The notes under the pieces were generated by a model. It did no database searches and was not told the DNA's origin. It worked only from the letters and a program-made list of their open reading frames with translations. A stretch of 64,000 nt of DNA, taken from Exserohilum rostratum (lineage: Eukaryota > Ascomycota > Dothideomycetes > Pleosporales > Pleosporaceae). The DNA is taken from positions 1,550,001-1,614,000 of the forward strand of contig CP111159.1 in the NCBI GenBank assembly GCA_026367775.1. Reading direction: 5' to 3'. The position numbers and the translations under genes were made by a program. How positions within the stretch are numbered: the stretch's first letter is position 1; each line of letters begins with the position of its first letter. Positions 57,235 to 64,000 of the stretch are shown piece after piece.

Positions 57235-57753
57235 AAAGTTTGGCTGAGTACTTGGTGTCCAATAGAGCCTCAGAACATGGGTTCTTGTAATACCATCAGG
57301 ACCTTTGCCCTAGTGTTGCAATTGCAAAGGCGGAGCTCTGTTGCGAAGGAACTCCAACTTTACCCCATATTCGGTTTGCGTACATATCACATATCGCTAA
57401 ATTGTGCCTATTGTATGTAGGGTTGCTTGCAAGGGGCAACATCTTGGTATCCGAGATAGCTCAGTCGGCATATCTTCACAGCTTGATTGAGAAAACGTAT
57501 GGATCTCACTATCAAGAGAGGTTTAAGTCATGTACTCTATATGAGCGTGAAATGAAAGAGTAATTGATGGTGCACATTTAAGTAATTGTTCAAGTGGTTA
57601 TTTTCGAGAGGTTTATGGGAAAACTACAATACTGCAACTTTTATTGAGGGACCTAGGGCTGGATTGGGTGAATGGTATAGTGTATTAAATATTATAGAGT
57701 AGTCTTGAGCGACTATAGTGAGCATGCATCAGGTATGAGATTTAAGCCTGGAA
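57235..57753. other. intergenic, convergent; holds a degenerate tRNA-like element
   Basis: 519 bp, lower GC than upstream. The only structured feature I see is the tRNA-like stretch at 57451-57530. Confidence 0.5.
57451..57530 (+). pseudogene. degenerate tRNA-like sequence
   Basis: GAGATAGCTCAGTCGGCATAT resembles a tRNA D arm and A box (TAGCTCAGTCGG). About 50 nt later GGTTTAAGTC matches a B box except for one C-to-T change. No acceptor-stem pairing is visible. It could be a tRNA relic, a tRNA-derived SINE end or chance. Confidence 0.3.
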
Positions 57754-59027
57754 TCAAGGACGAGGTTCTGTTACAGATTCTCTTTCGATGGTAAAGTCGA
57801 CCTGCTTCTCGATACCGGCCATGGGCCTCAATTCCGTCTCACTGCTCCAGCCGTCACTATTATACCTTCCCTGCTCATTGCTCATCAAACTCAACCCAAT
57901 ATGCTGACTCCATCTATTCCCGCTGGAACGAACTCGTACTCTGCCTTTGGAACCGATGGTGGTGGGTTCGGCGTCGTTATACACTGGTGGAGCGGAAGTA
58001 ACCGGATCAGTTCGTCCAATACGGCCCTTAAGTAAAAACCCAAAGGTTGGAAGAGTAGCAACAACAATTGATGCGGAAGACTCGATATGACTCCACATGC
58101 TTAGTAACACCGGCCCATCCGCGAGCGTAGATCGATCAGGATTTGACGTCGCTTTCGTAACTTGTGCTAGCCGTGCAAAAGCAAAGGCGATAATAATCGT
58201 TCCGAGCGAGAAAATCACAGCAAGTCCAAATTTCTGCTGAAGCGAAACTCGCAGTTTACGTAGCAGGTTCAACGGGAGAAGCATGATGAGTGCATCAGCC
58301 ACAACGTCGGCGCTAGTCGCAAATTTTATCGAGTGATCCGCCCGAACAAGATCTTCTGGATCACTGCATCCACCTTGACATGTTAGCTGTGCACTCACGG
58401 AAAGCTATGGTAGCAATCTTACTCGCACTCCAGTACTTAGTCAATGGCCGACATGTCAAGAAGTTGGAGGCCACTGATGCTAAGTATAGAAGCAATACTA
58501 TCACAAAACACGCCCACCAGGCTCTCATATAGGTTGGCAAGCCAATGACCAACCGACGAAAGAAAAACAAGATAGAAAATTTGGCTGGAGACGTGTTAAC
58601 AACAGGCATGATTGGAGGTATGGATTAGATATACGCACCGGCCCACAAGGTTGTCCAGAATAGCAGCATTTGGGTGAACATGAGCTTTAGGGAAGTACGG
58701 GTTCTTTCTACAAACTCGATTTCAGGTAGTGGTAATGGCGTGAGAGGGTCGTTAATTGCTGCTTTGGAGTATTCGGCAACAAGAAAAAACTGTGGTAGAA
58801 GACAAGTGATGACAGCAGATAAGGCGGTCAGGGAGGTGAGGCCAAACAATACCAAATAGTCATCAGCGAATAGCCTGTGTTGGGAGTGCCATCGTAGGAA
58901 GCCTCGTGTCGTCGTCAGGATAAAGGAACCGCCCCATAAACACCATATCAAGGCCTGCTTTTGATTTAGCAAAGGAACATCAGAGTTTCGTTGAGCTTAC
59001 CATGAGCTGTGTGTAGTTCAGACTCAT
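57754..59027 (-). CDS. rhodopsin-like fungal integral membrane protein (PTH11/SAT4-like domain)
   Basis: Exons 59027-59001, 58954-58639, 58584-58423 and 58373-57754 join in frame to 374 residues. The protein starts MSLNYTQLMALIWCLWGGSF and shows seven hydrophobic segments. Recognisable blocks are FADDYLVLFGLTSLTALSAV, KFSILFFFRRLVI, NFLTCRPLTKYWSASGCSD, FATSADVVADALIMLLPLNL, LRVSLQQKFGLAVIFSLGT and LADGPVLLSMWSHIESSASI. These are characteristic of the fungal rhodopsin-like domain (PTH11-related and SAT4-like proteins). Members are widespread in filamentous ascomycetes, and a few sense surfaces or host cues; most are uncharacterised. The C-terminal ~110 residues are cytosolic and disordered. 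No ligand or partner can be inferred. Confidence 0.83.
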
Positions 59028-60043
59028 TGTAGCCACCTCATCCAACCATGTGAAAACCAAACGTGTGAGAGATTGCGCAACTTACTAAGGAGGGGCTCAG
59101 CGAAGCTTCATTTCCATATATAAGACCAAACGATAAACTAAAACATGTGACAAAGCTGTGAAGACCAAGTTGGCTGCAGATTGGATGTGGTGTTGGGCCA
59201 GACCAGACTGCTCCTACGGCCGATTGAGAATTAGTGATAGCTCATTAACGTCAGGCAGGGTACAAGATAATTATGTCGATTCCAATTTTCCAATGCTGTA
59301 CAGACATATGCTAAGTGTACAATCTTGAGTATCTCTCACTTATTCAGTCCCTGTACGTGAGTCTAAATCAAAGATGAGTCACCAATTGCTAGCATTTGTT
59401 GCTTTGCGGAGCGGTGATGATCTCAACACATCATGATTGGTATTAACGTGCAACAAGTGCCTCATCGGAAGCATGTAAGGGGCACTAGTTTTTGAAACAG
59501 GCAAGTGGCAATTCGTCGTTTGTTGGGATGGAAAATGCCACAGGATAGGGGCCAGATACCCTTGTTTTGAGCAGCAATCCTTCCATGATATTTGGCCTGG
59601 GTTCTCTTAGGCAAGAAAGATAGTGCTGTTCTGCAGCGGCACAACCATACTACTGGATGCATGCTGCTTGTTTAGACGCGCTCCTTTATACTAAAACGGG
59701 TTGTAAGGATCCATGCAGGGGGGTGGCACAGTTCGCGAGCCGTGTCTGCGACATCAATATTGCGAAAATCCCGCAGTTCCGAGCCGCAGTAAATGCCAAA
59801 CATGGCAGAAACTGAGATTGTAGTCTTTGCCCCATGCAAAGGTCAAATTACTCTGTAATTGTATGATTCCATTTGAAAATAGCTGTGTTGAGATGAATAT
59901 GAGTGTTTACGTATTAGCACAATGGCATTGGAACAGATTGCGATAGCCATGATACGACGAAAACATCATCCTTGCCGTTTGCAAACGCAAAGCATCGATA
60001 AGCTGACCCGATGGCATAGGAAAGGATAAGCAATGAGAAACAG
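59028..60043. other. AT-rich intergenic region
   Basis: 1.0 kb between two minus-strand genes. No gene recognised. Confidence 0.5.
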
Positions 60044-61658
60044 TCAAGCGTCCAAAACTTTCCAGCCACCAGGCATCAAGTTAGTGTAAACCCTCAGAGG
60101 ATCGTACTTGGTGCGGACCAGCTTCAACTTCAACAGATTGGCGATCGGATAGCTCTGGAATACTGGCTGGCCCTTTCCTGCATCGTTCATGTACAGGTAT
60201 TTCGCGTCGAAAGCGTTGGCGCGAAGCATGCTGTTGATATCTGCCGTGATTTTATCCGCCGCCGCGTGCACAGTAGCGTCGTCTTCGGCAGAGCCCCACG
60301 TAAAGTTCTCGACCATCCAGAAGAACGGCGCCTTGGAGACATCCACGCCTTGAGGGTTGCCACCGGTCTTAGCGCTATGTGACAAAAAGTCCTTGGTAAC
60401 TGGCTGAAAAGTGATTGAGGCCTGGAGATTGGCAACCATCGACAACTCGGTGTGTACATTAGAAATGAAGGCGTCGTGAATACGCTGAACAGCAGTTCTA
60501 TCGACAACCGAAGACAAAGTTCGAAATGCTTGTCGCAAACCGAGCGGCTGTAGAGCATCTGTTGCTGCAATGTAGTCTGACAATGGTTGGAGTGCATATG
60601 AGTCGGCGACCGGGACGAGCTTAGGCGAGGTGAAGTTTTCAAAGATCCTTGGGTTATCCAAGATGGAGTTGTAAAACTTTGCAGCCGCGTAGACTGTCAT
60701 GTTGGTGCCGGGAAAAGTGAGGATTGTCGGGATAATGGCGGATTTTGAATCAGAAGGGCCGCCATACTGTCCAAAATTGTAGACACCGTTTAGATACCCC
60801 TTCGCTTGAGACTGATCATATTGTGCGATACCAACACGGACGTTGCTTCCTTTGACTGGCCGCAAATCAAATCTTGTTACGATGCAGAAGGAATTTCCGC
60901 CACCTCGTAGGGCCCAGAACAAATCTGAGTACACGTTTGACGCTGTTGCTTCCACAATGAGACCGCTGGCTAATACACACTATTTTCATTAGATGTTTCA
61001 TTTACGAATGGGTACCTGTACTTACCTGATACTTGTCAACATTGTCAGACGCAAAACCATACTCGGAAGAAAAGAAGGATATGCCACCTCCAAGCAACAA
61101 TCCAGAAACACCGACGTGGCCAACACGACCGCCGACAGCCGCAAGTCCAAATGGTTTAAGATAGGCGTAAACATCCTTCCATCTATTTCCAGGACCAACG
61201 GAAACGATAGAATTGTCGGAAGACAGGGACAAGGTAGTCATGTTGGACAACGAAAATAACACGCCAGAGTCGTCGATTCCGTTGTATCCAGGGATGGGCA
61301 TGTGCCCACCGCCACGGACAGCAAATTTTGAGAGCGTAAGAGTCATGGTGGTGACTGCATATGAGACTTGCTGAGCGTTCTGCGGCACGAAGACGCATGC
61401 AGGTGTGCTGTAAACTGTAGCTGACCAATAGGCTGCTTTTTGTCAGCCGATGTTCATCCCACTTTCAACAAAAGAAGACTTACACTCCTGGGTTTCGTAT
61501 GCATAACCCGGAGATCCAGGAAGGAAAGTGTTGTCAGGATAACGGTGCTCTAATTTGGAGCAAGCGACTCGTTCACTACTCACGAGGCTACCAGCTGCAC
61601 TGATACTCATCAATGGTGCGACCAACAGCAAAACTGCGATTCTGGAAAAGAACGCCAT
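60044..61658 (-). CDS. secreted FAD-linked oxidase (berberine-bridge-enzyme-like)
   Basis: Exons 61658-61484, 61432-61026 and 60979-60044 join in frame to 505 residues. A signal peptide (MAFFSRIAVLLLVAPLMSIS) is followed by an FAD-binding PCMH domain: VRGGGHMPIPGYNGIDDSGV (its His is the usual site of covalent FAD attachment), SVGPGNRWKDVYAYLKPFG, GHVGVSGLLLGGGISFFSSE and DLFWALRGGGNSFCIVTRFD. The C-terminus KYDPLRVYTNLMPGGWKVLD replaces the common BBE tail motif. Such oxidases take alcohols, sugars or specialised metabolites as substrate and O2 as acceptor. Some sit in secondary-metabolite clusters, but no cluster genes are visible here. The substrate is unknown. Confidence 0.87.
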
Positions 61659-63302
61659 AGTAACCGACAAAGCAAACTTTGCATGTGCGTAGCTAACAGA
61701 AAGAATTATAAGTGGGAGAATGCTTATCTTTATAGGCTGATTTCGGGAGGATCTAGCGCCTCGCCTCCGCGACTTATACCTATTTCACCAGTGTCTCGCT
61801 TAATGCGCTTTTGGCGTAAGGCTGCAGACCTTGAATATGGAAAAAAGAGTCTGATTTGGCTATCGTACTAGATCTCTCGGAACTCTCCTTCTAGTTTCTG
61901 CCTACTCAAAATCACCCTCCAGTGATGCTTCACATATGTTAGATGGTGTGTTATTGACGGCTTCAGAAGAGGCGCAGTACAACCTAGTCTATCGATCTGT
62001 ACAGTTAATACAGCCTGTTTTTGGCTACTGATATCTCATGACAACGTCAGTTTTGTGGTTTCATTACGCGCCAAGAGAAGATGAGTGCCACTTTCAAGAA
62101 ACATGTCTATAAACATCATGCACTCTTGTTGGTCATTGGGATTACAAATTTGTTGAAAAAATGGATGTATGCAGATCCATTGCTCGGCACTTGGCGGGCG
62201 GAGCCTTATTGTTGCTGTGGGAAACAATTATTTCGGAAAAAGCCCCCTAAGATAAGCATAACATGATCTCAATGAACCAAAACTGAAGTTAGTCAATGCA
62301 CCGTAGTGCGCAAGGTCGCTCGTGATTGCTGAATGGTTTTGACAATCTAGCCCTATGAAGAGATACACGATACAACCCCATGGGCCATCTATATAGTTAC
62401 CAATTCGAATACATTGTGCGTCAGGAACTTCGAAATATCTATCGGTTGGGTTATCGGCTTGGCTGCTAATTAGTGACCGCTAAACTTACTCGTGACCGTT
62501 CAGTTATAAGCACTAGTTACTGACTCCATTACTTGATCGAGCCTCTGATTATTGCATGTCTATTCTCACTGGGCAATTGGTCGGAGTATGTCTCTTAGAC
62601 CGCGAGAATTTGCCGTTCCTTGAACCGGATGACTGTATCGTTGATAAGATCGCAAGCACCTACCATTGCTGTGACGAAAAGGACCTTCATTATGGTTGGA
62701 TAGTACTTTGCTGGATGGAATTTGGATGAAACATGTAAATGATCATAGTGCGTTCGTAGAAAGACATTGAATCAGAATTTGAAACATTGCAGTTGTGTAT
62801 AGGGGCATTTCTAAGGCGAAAAAGCCCTGTTTAGATTGTATCCTAAACCAGTATGCTACTCTTATACATGCGATCTATAAATTATGCCTTTACCCTAGTC
62901 CCTTGCCTGGGAAATGCATGTAGATCCTCTGCAGACAACCTCCACACTTATCTTATGATTCATTTCCCTGCGCAGGGAGCAATCTATCTCCGTTCCGAGT
63001 GAGGGGTAGCGAATATGCAAGTAGCTTTGTTAGACTCAAACTGCTTCATTTGCCGATTTCACCTTGCACATTGCAGGCAAGGCATAGCTCATGATATTGC
63101 TTGGTGGCTGACGCACGTGCGAATGATATTTCGTGTTAGTGATAGTATGCATGACGTCACATGGCAACAACTTTCTGTTCACAGAAAGCAACTCCTCAGA
63201 TCCCTCAATCACCGGCTGCTCTCCCGTATCCACACAGATCCTGTGTCTTTGACTGTCCGCTCACCTCGCATCATCCCATCATTCACGCGCCTGGGACAAT
63301 CT
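61659..63302. other. 1.6-kb AT-rich divergent intergenic region
   Basis: Between the secreted oxidase (minus) and the GH72 gene (plus). Only short ORFs. No repeats or RNA genes recognised. Confidence 0.5.
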
Positions 63303-64000
63303 ATGAGACTGAGAGGAGTGATACTGTGCTCAACTTGGCCTCTACCACTTCGATCACTTAGCCTTGGCTTAATCAACCCGCCGATCACCTTTTCCAATAT
63401 GAGTGCTTCTATATCCTGTCCTGTTATACGCATACATGGGCGTTTCTTTTGGAAAGGTGATGATCAAGTAAAGCCCCCCTCTTCGTCGCTAGACGCCACT
63501 GGATCTAATACTAGTGATAAGGTTTCTTGTAAAAGGCGTTGCATACCAAGTGCGTTCTACACTTGACCCAACTTCGGACGACCCCCTTCTGGAGCTTCGA
63601 GAAGACATTCTCCTGTTCAAAGAGCTCGGCCTGAATACACTCTTTGTTTGTAAGCGCGGTGCCAAGTACAGTCATGACAAGGCTGATTCGTTTGTCAAGA
63701 TTGCATTGACCATACAAAAGATCATGCGCAGGCCATGAAATTACTTGAAGAAGCAGGAATACATGTCTTCACGGTAAGTATAGTTCTTTGATTTGGCTAT
63801 GTATATACGGGACTGACCATGCATGATCATATGAAGGCTGTTTCAACACCATTGAATTCTATCAATCGTCTGGCTCCAACCGAGTCTTACAACCTAGACA
63901 CTATGGCATCCTACCTCAAGACAGCAGACACAATGGCTGGCTTTTCGAACACTTTGGGTGTATTGGCTGGCAACGAACTGATCAATGATGATTCTACGAT
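63303..64000 (+). CDS. GH72 beta-1,3-glucanosyltransferase-like protein, 3' end outside window
   Basis: Exons 63303-63456, 63515-63649, 63700-63773 and 63837 onward join in frame to ~175 visible residues. Conserved GAS/GEL-type segments are RFLVKGVAYQVRSTLDPTSD, PLLELREDILLFKELGLNTL then FVYCIDHTKDHAQAMKLLEE, AGIHVFTAVSTPLNSINRLA and GVLAGNELINDD, which carries the first catalytic Glu (codon 63975-63977). GH72 enzymes cut and rejoin beta-1,3-glucan in the cell wall. The protein is divergent from usual GEL proteins (FVYCID for IRVYSVD; VSTPLNSINR for VNTPKYSINR). The start is uncertain: MRLRGVILCSTWPLPL at 63303 could be a signal peptide, while an ATG at 63399 lacks one. Confidence 0.75.

Noticed and set aside
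63015..63302. Upstream continuation of the GH72 first-exon frame.
   Set aside because: The residues show no signal peptide or GH72 similarity. A start at 63303 or 63399 is more likely.
1..64000. CRISPR arrays, insertion sequences, bacterial operons, intact transposons or retroelements.
   Set aside because: I saw no regularly spaced direct repeats, no transposase or reverse transcriptase motifs and no terminal repeats. Tandem repeats present are simple microsatellites.

Overview
The window is nuclear DNA of a filamentous ascomycete (Pezizomycotina; a dothideomycete, perhaps Pleosporales, is my best guess from protein feel only). Reasons: most genes are split by short GT-AG introns (about 50-60 nt) with CTAAC/CTGAC-type branch sites, housekeeping genes sit on both strands without operons, and fungal families are present (GATOR1 subunit, tRNA ligase, GID4, GH72 glucanosyltransferase, PTH11/rhodopsin-like membrane protein). 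Gene models below were built by hand from consensus splice sites; for each I checked that the joined exons keep one reading frame.

Layout. 1-3009: NPR3 (cut by the window edge) and COX19. 3010-18026: a gene-poor, microsatellite-rich stretch holding only a bHLH regulator (minus) and SFT2 (plus), separated by 3.4-4.1 kb of sequence in which I see no gene. 18027-23074: homogentisate dioxygenase and tRNA ligase TRL1. 24084-33474: a dense run of short-chain dehydrogenase, THO3/TEX1 WD40, CsbD-like stress protein, old-yellow-enzyme reductase, TRM8 tRNA methyltransferase, GID4 and Mago nashi. 33958-39440: beta-COP (SEC26) and sphingoid base kinase. 40240-40373: an initiator tRNA-Met gene. 40718-44195: SulP/STAS/cyclic-nucleotide-binding transporter. 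45277-46305: a damaged cysteine-rich membrane protein gene. 48832-57234: gluconokinase, VPS26, an aquaporin-like channel with altered NPA motifs, and a TDT-family transporter. 57235-64000: a lower-GC, more accessory-looking end with a rhodopsin-like membrane protein, a secreted FAD oxidase and the 5' part of a divergent GH72 gene.

Most interesting item: the initiator tRNA-Met gene (40240-40373) is interrupted in its T loop by a 62-nt insert that looks like a textbook spliceosomal intron (GTAAGT donor, GACTAAC branch site, AATAG acceptor). Removing it restores a complete 72-nt initiator tRNA. The insert splits the tRNA's own B box but itself carries a B-box match (GGTTCGAGTC), which resembles the arrangement known for the intron-bearing U6 snRNA gene of Schizosaccharomyces pombe. 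Secondary points: an aquaporin with both NPA asparagines replaced by serine, a GC-AG intron in VPS26, a 20-bp palindrome plus a CRE octamer and an E box in the divergent promoter between the CsbD and reductase genes, and a decaying membrane-protein gene.

The genes do not form one pathway. Groups that touch the same process are tRNA maturation (TRL1, TRM8, the tRNA gene), membrane traffic (SFT2, SEC26, VPS26) and mRNA packaging (THO3, Mago). This is background gene content, not a cluster.
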